15,153 nucleotides of DNA, taken from positions 1 through 15,153 of the forward strand of contig CATYVH010000044.1 of NCBI GenBank assembly GCA_958413765.1. Reading direction: 5' to 3'. Shown here piece by piece: positions 1 through 7,217 of the stretch. The stretch comes from an uncultured Collinsella sp. GTDB lineage: Bacteria > Actinomycetota > Coriobacteriia > Coriobacteriales > Coriobacteriaceae. How positions within the stretch are numbered: the first letter of the stretch is position 1; every line of letters begins with the position of its first letter. Below the pieces are notes generated by a model. That model worked only from the letters and a program-made list of their open reading frames with translations, did not search any database and was not told the origin of the DNA. The position numbers were made by a program, and so were the translations under genes.

Positions 1-74
1 ATGTCATAGAGCAGCGCAACCGGGCGGGCATGCAATCCCAACGGATCTTTAATCGTCTTCGTAAACTCGACCAT
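1..74 (-). CDS. ptsH: HPr phosphocarrier protein, N-terminal part (cut by window edge)
   Basis: The minus strand from the ATG at 74 reads MVEFTKTIKDPLGLHARPVA and continues LLYD before leaving the window. This carries the HPr active-site signature GLHARP with the histidine at residue 15, the position phosphorylated by Enzyme I in the PEP-dependent sugar phosphotransferase system. HPr is a small (about 85-90 residue) cytoplasmic protein, so roughly three quarters of the gene lies beyond the left edge. The start is supported by GGGAGGGG two bases upstream and by the correct register of His15; an in-frame ATG 24 bases further up would shift it. A -10-like TACAAT lies at 130-135 on the same strand, without a convincing -35. 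Only the N-terminus is visible, so Ser46 and the neighbouring gene (often ptsI) cannot be checked. Confidence 0.85.
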   Translation of the reverse strand, partial: MVEFTKTIKDPLGLHARPVALLYD

Positions 75-174
75 GTCCCCTCCCGCGACGTCGTACATTC
101 GGCCGGCAAAACCCAGCCATGTGGTAGCTATTGTACCGTTAGATGCTTCTCGAGAGCTCCTCTGAACACCTCGC

Positions 175-253
175 GGTCAAAAAGTGGCAAATATGAGTAC
201 TGCCACCAATTTAGTAGCAGCAAAATCGAGAGCAAATTGCCTACTTTGAGCGA
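175..253 (-). repeat. Intergenic repeat, copy A (inverted relative to copy B)
   Basis: The 28 bases 175-202 match the reverse complement of 363-390 with only two mismatches. The shared core reads CAAATATGAGTACTG on the plus strand here. A second conserved block, at 239-253, matches the reverse complement of 322-336 at 13 of 15 positions. Both blocks occur in the same order and orientation within each copy, so this is one repeat unit of about 70-80 bp present twice in inverted orientation rather than a single short palindrome. It lies in the upstream region of the HPr gene. Function is unknown. Confidence 0.7.
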
Positions 254-280
254 TTCGAAGAGGTTGAAAGCCGTCAAACG

Positions 281-292
281 CCCTTTAAAGGG
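281..292. repeat. 12-bp perfect palindrome between the inverted repeat copies
   Basis: CCCTTTAAAGGG is a perfect dyad lying almost at the centre of symmetry of the inverted repeat pair 175-390. It may be an operator or the hinge of the inverted pair. No factor can be assigned. Confidence 0.4.
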
Positions 293-321
293 GGTTAGAT
301 AAATTGATTTTGAGCCCATTT

Positions 322-390
322 TCGCTCAGAGCAGGCCGAAAAATATGACACCTCTTTTGCAACAGTACTCATATTTGGCATTTTTTGACC
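322..390 (+). repeat. Intergenic repeat, copy B
   Basis: This is the second copy of the repeat at 175-253, in opposite orientation. It begins with TCGCTCAGAGCAGGC (322-336) and ends with the 28-bp block 363-390, whose core is CAGTACTCATATTTG. The DNA between the two blocks differs between copies. It sits 31 bases from the permease terminator, between two minus-strand genes. Confidence 0.7.
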
Positions 391-412
391 ACGGAGTCCA
401 AAACCATGCCCC

Positions 413-449
413 AAAACACAAAAGGAGGGGCCTCGTAAGGCCCCTCCTT
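413..449 (-). terminator. Rho-independent terminator of the amino acid permease gene
   Basis: The arms AAGGAGGGGCC (422-432) and GGCCCCTCCTT (439-449) form a perfect 11-bp GC-rich stem with a 6-nt loop. On the minus strand the stem is followed by TTTTGTGTTTT (complement of 411-421). It lies about 48 bases past the permease stop codon, in the right place to end that transcript before HPr. Confidence 0.9.
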
Positions 450-496
450 AGGAAAGGGAATCGATCTATTCCGCAGCCGTAGATTAATCCTAGCCG

Positions 497-1960
497 CTAC
501 TCCATCATGTCAAGGACGGAGGGGCGCAGCTCGCTCTCGGCAGCCTCGGGATCGGTCTCGCGCAGACGGTTGATATAGCGGTTGTACCACATCACGGCAA
601 GGCCCAAGAAGACAACCACGCCGCCAACGTTGTAGACCAACGTCAGCCACAGCGGCTGATCGAGCGGAATGGTGCCGCAGATAAGCACGAAGCAGAAGAC
701 CACAAGCAGGAATGCGGCAACGACCAGGCCAAAGCTGCGCGAGCCCATGCGGAAGTCACGGGGAGCGGCGTCGAAGTTCTTGCGCAGCATAAAGTAGGCA
801 AGCAAAATCAGCAGCGGCGGGAGCAGAGCGGTGGCAGCCGTCATGTTGGTGACGATCATGAGCAGGTCGTCGAGGTTGCCGGAGCCCAGGGCCGGGATGA
901 TCAGGATGGGGACGACGATGGCGAACTGCAGCCAGGCAGCGCGGGCGGGAATGCCGTGCTCGTTGAGCTCGACGATCTTGCTACCAAAGACGCCCTTGGG
1001 GATCTCGGTGAAGAAAACCTTGATGGGAGCAGAGGTCCACATCATGAGGGAGCCCAGCGTGGCGGCGAGAAGGATCAAGCCGATGGCGCGCGTAGACACT
1101 TCCATGGGAATGCCAAAGTGGGCAAAGACAGCGCCGAATACGTCGAAGATACCGGTGGAGATGGCAACGCCGCCCTCGGGGATGAACAGGTTAACCAGCA
1201 GCGAAGCGCCTGCATACAGAAGGCCGATGGTCAGGCCGGCGATAACGACGGTGCGCACGAAGGCCTTGACGCCACCCTTAAGGTCGTTAAGGAACACGCC
1301 GACAGACTCAGCGCCGCCAACGCCCTGGATGATCCAGGCAAGCGTACCGAAGAAGCCCCACGCAGTTGCGAAGTTGCTCATGTCGGGAGCCATGTTGGCG
1401 GGAGTAGGAGCCGTAGCGAACTCAACGCCGCCAAAGGCAGCAGCCAGGGACAGCAGGATGAACACGGCGGTCAGGCCGAGAGCCGCGGTCGAACCGAAGG
1501 AGGAAATGGAGCCGATCCACTTAGCGCCCTTGGTCGAAACCCACGTGGCGATAGCAAAGACGACGATCTCGATAATGGTGATCCACAGCTGCGAAAGCTC
1601 GGCGTTGGCACCAAAGAACACGTAGCTCGCGTAGATGATGACGTTGGGCAGGACGGACGCAAAGAAGAACAGGTTAACGAACCAGTAGCTAAATGCCGTC
1701 AGGAACGCCCAGCGACCACCCATCGAGGTCTTAACCCATGCGTACACGCCAGACTCGGAGTCCTTGTTGAGGCCGACGAACTCGGCGGTAACCAGGGTAT
1801 AGGGGACAAAGTACAAAAGCGTGGCGAAAAAGAACGACGGCGCTGCTGCCAAGCCGATGGCCGCGTTGTTGTTGATGATGTTCTTGATACCGAACACGGC
1901 GGCGACCGTCATGCCCAGCAGAGCGAACGAACCAATCGTTCCTCGTTTTTCAGAGCTCAT
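497..1960 (-). CDS. APC-superfamily amino acid permease (YjeM / glutamate-GABA antiporter type)
   Basis: The 487-residue protein is hydrophobic throughout, with about 12 predicted membrane segments and a short charged C-terminus, as expected for an inner-membrane amino acid/polyamine/organocation transporter. The N-terminal pattern (MTVAAVFGIKNI, then PYTLVTAEF and ESGVYAWVKTSMG) is typical of the branch containing YjeM and GadC-like antiporters; TM1 and the GVYAWV loop form part of the substrate site in that family. The substrate cannot be read from sequence. I chose the ATG at 1960 because GGGAGGG sits 3 bases upstream; an in-frame TTG at 1972 would place the Shine-Dalgarno sequence inside the gene. 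The gene lies downstream of ebgC on the same strand, but with a 153-bp gap holding a candidate promoter and a hairpin, so it is probably transcribed at least partly on its own. Confidence 0.9.
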   Translation of the reverse strand: MSSEKRGTIGSFALLGMTVAAVFGIKNIINNNAAIGLAAAPSFFFATLLYFVPYTLVTAEFVGLNKDSESGVYAWVKTSMGGRWAFLTAFSYWFVNLFFFASVLPNVIIYASYVFFGANAELSQLWITIIEIVVFAIATWVSTKGAKWIGSISSFGSTAALGLTAVFILLSLAAAFGGVEFATAPTPANMAPDMSNFATAWGFFGTLAWIIQGVGGAESVGVFLNDLKGGVKAFVRTVVIAGLTIGLLYAGASLLVNLFIPEGGVAISTGIFDVFGAVFAHFGIPMEVSTRAIGLILLAATLGSLMMWTSAPIKVFFTEIPKGVFGSKIVELNEHGIPARAAWLQFAIVVPILIIPALGSGNLDDLLMIVTNMTAATALLPPLLILLAYFMLRKNFDAAPRDFRMGSRSFGLVVAAFLLVVFCFVLICGTIPLDQPLWLTLVYNVGGVVVFLGLAVMWYNRYINRLRETDPEAAESELRPSVLDMME

Positions 1961-1988
1961 AAGCCCTCCCAATCATCTGTTAAATGTC

Positions 1989-2017
1989 ATCTAAAACTGT
2001 CCGAGCTGCAAGTGCAA
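1989..2017 (-). promoter_or_regulatory. Candidate promoter for the permease gene
   Basis: On the minus strand TTGCAC (2012-2017) and TTAGAT (1989-1994) are separated by 17 bases, with the -10 about 28 bases before the ATG at 1960. The -35 matches consensus at five of six positions, the -10 at only three, so this is a plausible but weak sigma-70-type call. Confidence 0.4.
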
Positions 2018-2036
2018 ACACGGACGGCGCACCTGC

Positions 2037-2080
2037 TAAGGGGAATGGGGAAAAGGGAGTCAACAAAGCCATCCCCCTTA
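2037..2080 (-). other. Hairpin between ebgC and the permease gene
   Basis: The arms 2037-2048 and 2069-2080 pair over 12 bases with one non-Watson-Crick position, which is a G-U wobble when transcribed from the minus strand and an A-C mismatch from the plus strand. The loop is 20 nt. No U-run follows, so it is not a classic terminator. It may process, stabilise or attenuate an ebgAC transcript. Confidence 0.45.
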
Positions 2081-2113
2081 ACGGCGCGAAGCAAACGTCC
2101 AGGCGGACGAATA

Positions 2114-2569
2114 CTACTTGTTGGGGAAGGAATAACCTTCGACTGTCACGTGCAGTACCACGACGCGGGGATCCGCGGCATCGGCCACGACACGGTAGGC
2201 CTCGTCAATTTCGACGACGGCAACGCCGCCGGTGGGAATCGTCACGGTCTCCCCCGTACCCTCAAAGCGCTCGCGATCATCGATATCGCTGTAGGCGCGC
2301 GTACAGGTAAGATCGGCCTTGGAAGCCACCTCGACGGTCAGATTGCCGTCGAGCGGGGCGAGCACGGCATGGTAGCGACGGTGACCGACCAGATCGGCAG
2401 TAGCCGCCTCGTGGGCGTTCACCCACCAATACACCAGCGAGTCGCCGATAGAGTACGCCACATCGTGCTGCAGTTCAGAAACGCCGTCGAGTGCCTGACC
2501 GGTACGCATCCACTTCTTGACGGACTTCATCTGGGCGTCGAAATCGGCACGCGAGTTAAAGATATGCAT
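2114..2569 (-). CDS. ebgC: EbgC: YhcH/YjgK/YiaL-family small subunit of evolved beta-galactosidase
   Basis: The 151-residue protein closely follows the E. coli EbgC pattern along its whole length (EbgC is 149 aa): AYSIGDSLVYWW, GHRRYH, DRERFEGTGETV, DEAYRV and the C-terminal VEGYSFPNK. EbgC belongs to the cupin-like YhcH/YjgK/YiaL (DUF386) family and, with EbgA, makes the hetero-octameric enzyme; in E. coli the small subunit is needed for full activity. The start ATG at 2569 is preceded by AAGGAGG, which lies within the last codons of ebgA. Only 3 bases separate the ebgA stop from this ATG, so the two are transcribed together and probably translationally coupled, as expected for subunits made in fixed ratio. 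Confidence 0.93.
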   Translation of the reverse strand: MHIFNSRADFDAQMKSVKKWMRTGQALDGVSELQHDVAYSIGDSLVYWWVNAHEAATADLVGHRRYHAVLAPLDGNLTVEVASKADLTCTRAYSDIDDRERFEGTGETVTIPTGGVAVVEIDEAYRVVADAADPRVVVLHVTVEGYSFPNK

Positions 2570-2572
2570 GGC

Positions 2573-5500
2573 TTATGCCTCCTTAATGGGTGCCAGCGCC
2601 TGAGCCAGATCGGCAGACGTCAGCGGTCGCAGGGACACCTCAAAGCTGAAGCTCTCAAAACGGGTGCGATAGGAATCGAGCACCTCGGAACCCCAAGAGT
2701 TCGAGCCAAGGCCGAGCAGCTGGTCGTTGATGTTGACCGTAACCGTGTCGCCCGGGACAAGATCGTAGACATGCTTGGCGTTATCGATAGCCTCGCAGCT
2801 ATAGGGCCATGCGGAGAACGAGAACGGATTGGAAGCGGCGTCGCTCGGACGCGTCACGACCAGACCGTCACCGTGGCTGGAGCGCAGGGCGACCCAGCGG
2901 GTACCCTCGCGGTTGGCGCAGTCCTGGGGCATAACGTAGGGCGTGAACATGTCGTCGACCGTAGTGCGGTAATGACCGACCGGGTTGGCGCGCAGCGAGT
3001 CCGGATAGTTCTCGCCCGGGCCGTGGCCATACCACTCGACGGCACGATCACAACCGGGAACCTCGAAGGAGATGCCGATGCGCGGGATAATGTCCGAATA
3101 GTCGCCGTAGGGCTCGCCGGAAACCTTGAGGTCGACGCGGCCACTCGGAAGCACGGTATAGACGAGCTCGACGCGCATGCCGAACGCGCGGACGGGAGGA
3201 GCGATACGCTGGCTCACGGTAACGACGACCGCATTGTCGTCCTGCTTCCAAGAAACATTGCGGGTAGACGTCTGCATCACATCGATGAAGTTATCCTTCC
3301 ACAGGGAGTCGTACTCCTGGGCGTGGTTATCGACGAGCGGATGCCAAAAACCAACCTGGGGACCGGAGGTCATGACGTCGCGACCGGATGCCTTCCACTC
3401 GCTCACGGTACCGTTGACCTTGCTGAAGGTCAGCTCGCCGTTGAGGGAGCGAATACGAATCTCCTGCTCGGTCTCCTCGACCGTAAGCTCAGGACGATTG
3501 GGGGCGGCAATTGCCGGCGCCGGATGGTTTGCGATGGCAAACTGGCTTGCACCCAGTTGGAACATCGGCTCGCACCAGGCGTGAGCCGCCATGGTGTAGG
3601 CGTGCACGGTCAGCAGGGTCTCGCCCACTGCGGCCTCGCGAATCACCAGCGGAAGCTGGACGGACTCGCCGGGGGCAACCGCACCGGGCATGAGCGTCTT
3701 GCGGCAGACCACGTCGCCGTCCACCAGGGTCTCCGCCGACAGGCAGACATCCTCGAGGGTGGTAAACCAACGCTTGTTGGTGACGGTCAGCTCGCCCGCC
3801 TCGGCATCGTAGGCCATGCGAACCGGGCAGATGACCTGGCCGTACTCGGTAAGGCCCGGGCTCGGCTGCTGCCAGGGGAACACCATGCCGTCGATGCAGA
3901 AGTTGCTGTTGTTGGGGTAATCGCCGTTGTCGCCGCCATACATGTCGTAGGCAACGCCGTCCTCGGTCACAGCAGCCAAACCGTGGTCGCACCATTCCCA
4001 AATAAACTGGCCTTGGATGCAATCCCAGCGATCGAAGACCTCCTGGTACTCGGACAGGCCTCCGGGACCATTACCCATGGAGTGGCCGTACTCGCAGTTG
4101 ATGCGCGGCTTGGGGAACGGATGCTCGCCAAAGTCGTTCATCTGCGACACGCGGGAGTACATGGTGGAAATGACGTCGACGGTATCGGCGTTGCGATCCT
4201 CCTCGTAGTGGACCGGACGACCGTCGAGCTCGTGAGCTTTGGCGTACATCGCGCGGATGTTGCAGCCATAGCCGCTCTCGTTGCCCATCGACCACATGAT
4301 GATGCACGCGTGGTTGCGTTCCTGCATCACCAGGCGCTCAACACGGTCAACGTAAGCCGGCTCCCAGGCAGGGTCGTCGGTGACCAGGGCGATATTGCCG
4401 ATATTCTCGAAGCCGTGGCTCTCCATATCGGTCTCGGCGACCAGCATGATGCCGTACTCGTCGCACAGCTCGTAGAAGCGCGGATCGTTGGCGTAGTGGG
4501 ACGTGCGCACCGCGTTGATGTTGTGCTGCTTCATGAGCTCCAGGTCGCGGCGCATGCGCTCGAGACCCACGGCGCGGCCCTTGTGATCGTCGTGGTCGTG
4601 GCGGTTGACGCCATGCATCTTAAAGTAGGTGCCGTTAAGGTAGATATGATTGCCCTCGACCGTCACCTCGGCAAGGCCTTGGCGATGCGGAACGTACTCG
4701 CTGACCTCGTCGCCGTCGTAGACCTCAAGCGTAAGGTCATAGAGGAAGGGGTCCTCGGGGTTCCAGAAGTGGGCATCGGCAACGCTGCACTCGGCATGGC
4801 CGTCGACGCACTCGCCCGTAGCGACCACATTCTGGCCATCGCTGAGCGTATACACGACGCGACTTGCGCCCTCGGCAACCGTATCGAGCGTGATCAGAGC
4901 GGCATCGCCCTCGCGGTGCGTGCGGAACCTAAAGTCGACCAGATGCGCGGCGGGACGCTGCATGAGGTACACATCGCGGAAGATGCCCGATGCCCACCAC
5001 ATGTCCTGGTCCTCGATGTAGCTACCATCGCTGTACTGCAGAACCTTGACCGCAAACAGGTTGTCGCCCTCGACGAGCGCGTCGGTCACGTCAAACTCGG
5101 CGGACAGGCGCGAACCCTTGGTCATGCCGATAAACTTGCCGTTGACATACAGCTCGCCGTAGCTCTCGATACCGTCGAAGCGAATAATCTCGCGAGCGCC
5201 GGCAGGCACGGCGGGGAGTTTGACGATGCGTTGGTAGACGCCCGTAGGGTCGTCGGAGGGAGCGAACGGCTGATCCACCGGGAACGGAAAACCCTCGTCG
5301 GTGTAGGCAAGGTTGCCATAGCCGTCTACCTGCCACAGGTGCGGAACCTCCACGTGATCCCACTCGGGCTCGTACGTGCAAAGTGCTTCGTTGGAGACGG
5401 CCGCGGGGCCCTCAAAAAGGTGGAACTGCCACGAGCCGGACAGCTGGACAAATCCGCGCGACAGCTCGCGGCTGTACGTAGCGGCGAGATCGGCGGTCTC

Positions 5501-5581
5501 ATAACCCATAAAGTACGCATGGGGTGCCAGGCGGTTCCTGTGGGTGAGCGCTTGGTTTTCCCAATCGTTAATGGCGTCCAT
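2573..5581 (-). CDS. ebgA: EbgA: evolved beta-galactosidase large subunit (GH2)
   Basis: The 1002-residue cytoplasmic glycoside hydrolase family 2 enzyme hydrolyses beta-galactosides such as lactose by a retaining mechanism. It aligns with E. coli EbgA (about 1030 aa) from WENQALTHRNRLAP at the N-terminus to LLGLGSNSWGSEVLD near the C-terminus, much better than with LacZ. Domain order: sugar-binding jelly roll (about 50-210), Ig-like domain (about 215-305), TIM barrel (about 310-610), second Ig-like domain and the C-terminal beta-sandwich (about 715-990). The acid/base is Glu435 in MGNESGYG and the nucleophile Glu497 in NCEYGH; HGVNRHDHDDHKGRAVG (323-339) is the usual barrel entry. No signal peptide is present. 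The ATG at 5581 has GAAGGAG seven bases upstream. It is the first gene of ebgA-ebgC, divergent from a LacI regulator, with three operator-like sites in its promoter region. Confidence 0.96.
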   Translation of the reverse strand: MDAINDWENQALTHRNRLAPHAYFMGYETADLAATYSRELSRGFVQLSGSWQFHLFEGPAAVSNEALCTYEPEWDHVEVPHLWQVDGYGNLAYTDEGFPFPVDQPFAPSDDPTGVYQRIVKLPAVPAGAREIIRFDGIESYGELYVNGKFIGMTKGSRLSAEFDVTDALVEGDNLFAVKVLQYSDGSYIEDQDMWWASGIFRDVYLMQRPAAHLVDFRFRTHREGDAALITLDTVAEGASRVVYTLSDGQNVVATGECVDGHAECSVADAHFWNPEDPFLYDLTLEVYDGDEVSEYVPHRQGLAEVTVEGNHIYLNGTYFKMHGVNRHDHDDHKGRAVGLERMRRDLELMKQHNINAVRTSHYANDPRFYELCDEYGIMLVAETDMESHGFENIGNIALVTDDPAWEPAYVDRVERLVMQERNHACIIMWSMGNESGYGCNIRAMYAKAHELDGRPVHYEEDRNADTVDVISTMYSRVSQMNDFGEHPFPKPRINCEYGHSMGNGPGGLSEYQEVFDRWDCIQGQFIWEWCDHGLAAVTEDGVAYDMYGGDNGDYPNNSNFCIDGMVFPWQQPSPGLTEYGQVICPVRMAYDAEAGELTVTNKRWFTTLEDVCLSAETLVDGDVVCRKTLMPGAVAPGESVQLPLVIREAAVGETLLTVHAYTMAAHAWCEPMFQLGASQFAIANHPAPAIAAPNRPELTVEETEQEIRIRSLNGELTFSKVNGTVSEWKASGRDVMTSGPQVGFWHPLVDNHAQEYDSLWKDNFIDVMQTSTRNVSWKQDDNAVVVTVSQRIAPPVRAFGMRVELVYTVLPSGRVDLKVSGEPYGDYSDIIPRIGISFEVPGCDRAVEWYGHGPGENYPDSLRANPVGHYRTTVDDMFTPYVMPQDCANREGTRWVALRSSHGDGLVVTRPSDAASNPFSFSAWPYSCEAIDNAKHVYDLVPGDTVTVNINDQLLGLGSNSWGSEVLDSYRTRFESFSFEVSLRPLTSADLAQALAPIKEA

Positions 5582-5614
5582 GGTGATGCTCCTTCGTCAT
5601 CGTAGTGCTTCTTT

Positions 5615-5630
5615 GTGCAACCGGTTGTCC
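5615..5630. promoter_or_regulatory. LacI-type operator O1 upstream of ebgA
   Basis: GTGCAACCGGTTGTCC contains the perfect 10-bp dyad CAACCGGTTG (5618-5627), with the central CG typical of LacI-family sites. It lies 34 bases before the ebgA ATG, directly downstream of the candidate -10. Confidence 0.8.
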
Positions 5631-5632
5631 TT

Positions 5633-5662
5633 ATCTTACGGGCGGTGCAAAAATCTGTGCAA
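5633..5662 (-). promoter_or_regulatory. Candidate ebgA promoter
   Basis: On the minus strand TTGCAC (5657-5662) and TAAGAT (5633-5638) are 18 bases apart. The -35 is part of operator O2 and the -10 is followed at once by operator O1, so a repressor bound at either site would block RNA polymerase. Confidence 0.55.
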
Positions 5663-5672
5663 CCGGTTGTCC
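5657..5672. promoter_or_regulatory. LacI-type operator O2
   Basis: The same 16 bases as O1 (GTGCAACCGGTTGTCC), core dyad 5660-5669. The core is 42 bp from O1, about four helical turns, which puts the two sites on the same DNA face. It overlaps the candidate -35 of ebgA. Confidence 0.8.
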
Positions 5673-5701
5673 GCCGAACGGTCGATTTTGCCGGATTAAC
5701 G

Positions 5702-5721
5702 GTGCAACCGGTTGTACAACC
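5702..5721. promoter_or_regulatory. LacI-type operator O3 with an overlapping second palindrome
   Basis: GTGCAACCGGTTGT recurs with its core dyad at 5705-5714, 45 bp from O2. Its right half is shared with a second perfect palindrome, GGTTGTACAACC (5710-5721), giving three consecutive half-sites. It is the site nearest the regulator gene. Confidence 0.75.
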
Positions 5722-5737
5722 ATGCTACTTATGTCAC

Positions 5738-5749
5738 CCTAAGCTTAGG
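5738..5749. promoter_or_regulatory. 12-bp palindrome in the ebgA-lacI intergenic region
   Basis: CCTAAGCTTAGG is a perfect dyad unrelated in sequence to the three operators. It lies in the 377-base gap between ebgA and the regulator. Nothing else in 5750-5945 stands out apart from AT-rich stretches that could hold the regulator promoter (for example TATAGT at 5893-5898, without a clear -35). Confidence 0.35.
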
Positions 5750-5958
5750 TACACAGCACAGGGCATCGTTCTTGAACTCACAGGCAACTGTCGCGCCTAC
5801 CTATATCTCGCCCACACATGCCGTACTCAGTCGCAGTTTGATTGCAGCACGACACCGGTCACCGGATATCATGAACGCTGTTCAGGCGCACTATAGTAAG
5901 CTGTATCCGCACCAGCCTGTATCAGTAACAACATCGACCGCATTTTCCAGGAGACGCC

Positions 5959-6975
5959 ATGACCCAACCAGCACGCACCGCACCCACGCTTGCCGAGGTT
6001 GCTGCAGCTGCCGGTGTTTCGCGCTCCACAGCATCGCGAGCACTCAACGATTCGCCCCGCATTAGCGAGGAGACCAAAAAACGCGTCCGCGCGGCTGCCA
6101 AGGAAGTCAATTTTGTACCCAACGCACGCGGCCGGGCACTCGCCGTCGGACGCACGGAAATAATCGCCGTACTGGTTACCGAGCCTTTGAGCGAGCTGTT
6201 TAGCGATCCCACCTACAGTGAGTTTTTAAGCGGTATTACCGAGGAACTTTCTGAGTCGTCTTACCTACCCGTGATCTTGCAGGCATCTTCCTCGCATGAG
6301 CGCAATCGCGCACGCGAGCATTTTGAGCGTCGCTCGTTTGACGCCGTCATCGACGTCTCGCCCTACAAGGGCAGTGAGCTGCTCGAGGTGCTGCGCGAGC
6401 TGGGCGTACCCACCGTGTTGTGCGGCCAGCTCGAGGGCCACCCCTATCGCGATGTGTTCTCGACGGTCTACTCCGACGACGAAGAGGGCGGCCGCTTCGC
6501 CGCGCTCGCCATGAAAGATCGCGGGCGCAAGGACATCGTTGCCGTGCTGGGGCCGCAGGATAACCCCGCCGTCGTCGACCGCCTTCGCGGCTACCGTGCA
6601 ATTTTGGGCGAAAGCCTTCCGGATGAAAATGTCATCTATACCGGATGGAGCAGCGGAGACGGCTACCAAGCCACGCGGCGGCTGCTCGCGCGCGAAATAC
6701 ATGCCGACGGCGTGCTATGCGGATCGGACCGTATCGCAACCGGCGTTATCGCCGCATTCAACGAAGCGGGAATTAGCGTACCCAAAGACGTTTCGGTCGT
6801 AGGCTTCGATGACCACGAGGTCGCAGCTCGCAGCGTCCCCGCGTTGACGACCATTCGTCAGCCGCTTCGCGAGGAAGGCCGCATGGCTGCAGGCATTGCG
6901 CTCGATATGATTAACGGTGCCGCGCCCACCACCACCGTCATGCACATGCAGCTCGTTCAGAGAGACTCACTGTAG
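5959..6975 (+). CDS. LacI-family transcriptional regulator, probable ebg repressor
   Basis: The 338-residue protein has the full LacI/GalR architecture. An N-terminal helix-turn-helix spans about residues 9-55 (TLAEVAAAAGVSRSTASRAL, recognition helix from Ser21). A hinge follows (NARGRALA, 55-62), then a periplasmic-binding-protein-like effector domain from about 67 to the end, with the usual VVGFDDHEVAA and LTTIRQPLREEG blocks near the C-terminus. The ATG at 5959 has AGGAG six bases upstream. It is divergent from ebgA and faces three copies of CAACCGGTTG, so it most likely represses ebgAC and perhaps itself, with a galactoside or a derivative as inducer. The same arrangement (ebgR beside ebgA) exists in E. 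coli. The effector is inferred from context only. Confidence 0.93.
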   Translation: MTQPARTAPTLAEVAAAAGVSRSTASRALNDSPRISEETKKRVRAAAKEVNFVPNARGRALAVGRTEIIAVLVTEPLSELFSDPTYSEFLSGITEELSESSYLPVILQASSSHERNRAREHFERRSFDAVIDVSPYKGSELLEVLRELGVPTVLCGQLEGHPYRDVFSTVYSDDEEGGRFAALAMKDRGRKDIVAVLGPQDNPAVVDRLRGYRAILGESLPDENVIYTGWSSGDGYQATRRLLAREIHADGVLCGSDRIATGVIAAFNEAGISVPKDVSVVGFDDHEVAARSVPALTTIRQPLREEGRMAAGIALDMINGAAPTTTVMHMQLVQRDSL

Positions 6976-6979
6976 GAAA

Positions 6980-7135
6980 CTGGGCCGGGCTTTCCGCTAG
7001 GCTGCTTTAGCGGAAAGCCCGGCCCATTCCGAACGCCGATTCTGGGATGTATTTTCCGCCAGAAGCTCAACCGGAAAGTGTGACCCGTTATTTGGCTGGA
7101 TTCTGGGTCGCAGTTTCCGCGACGTCCGGTCACCC
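6980..7135 (+). repeat. Three diverged tandem units carrying CTGGG-N6-TTTCCGC
   Basis: The spaced motif CTGGG-N6-TTTCCGC starts at 6980, 7042 and 7103, that is at intervals of 62 and 61 bp. Units 2 and 3 also share the preceding GATT. Units 1 and 2 both carry CGGAAAG about 20 bases after the TTTCCGC start, so each can fold into a hairpin. Unit 1 has become a near-perfect palindrome and acts as the regulator's terminator. Confidence 0.6.
6981..7026. terminator. Hairpin terminator after the LacI regulator
   Basis: The arms 6981-6999 and 7008-7026 form a perfect 19-bp stem closed by an 8-nt loop. It starts 6 bases past the regulator stop codon. No long T-run follows (ATTCCG), so release may be weak or Rho-assisted, but position and stability favour a terminator. 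It is also the first unit of the tandem repeat described at 6980-7135. Confidence 0.7.
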
Positions 7136-7157
7136 TATGTCCTCGCAACGCCCGCGC

Positions 7158-7194
7158 ATAAAAAACGAGGGAAGGCACGCGTCCTTCCCTCGTT
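7158..7194 (-). terminator. Rho-independent terminator of aspS
   Basis: The arms AACGAGGGAAGG (7164-7175) and CCTTCCCTCGTT (7183-7194) give a perfect 12-bp stem with a 7-nt loop. On the minus strand it is followed by TTTTTAT. It begins 23 bases past the aspS stop codon. Confidence 0.9.
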
Positions 7195-7217
7195 ACAGGC
7201 AATATGTAGCCGCTTGC

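Noticed and set aside
956..5605. Uninterrupted plus-strand frame of about 1549 codons antisense to the permease, ebgC and ebgA
   Set aside because: All three minus-strand genes lie in the same phase, and this frame is codon-aligned antisense to them, where stops would require sense TTA, CTA or TCA codons, rare in this GC-rich DNA. The translation shows no family resemblance.
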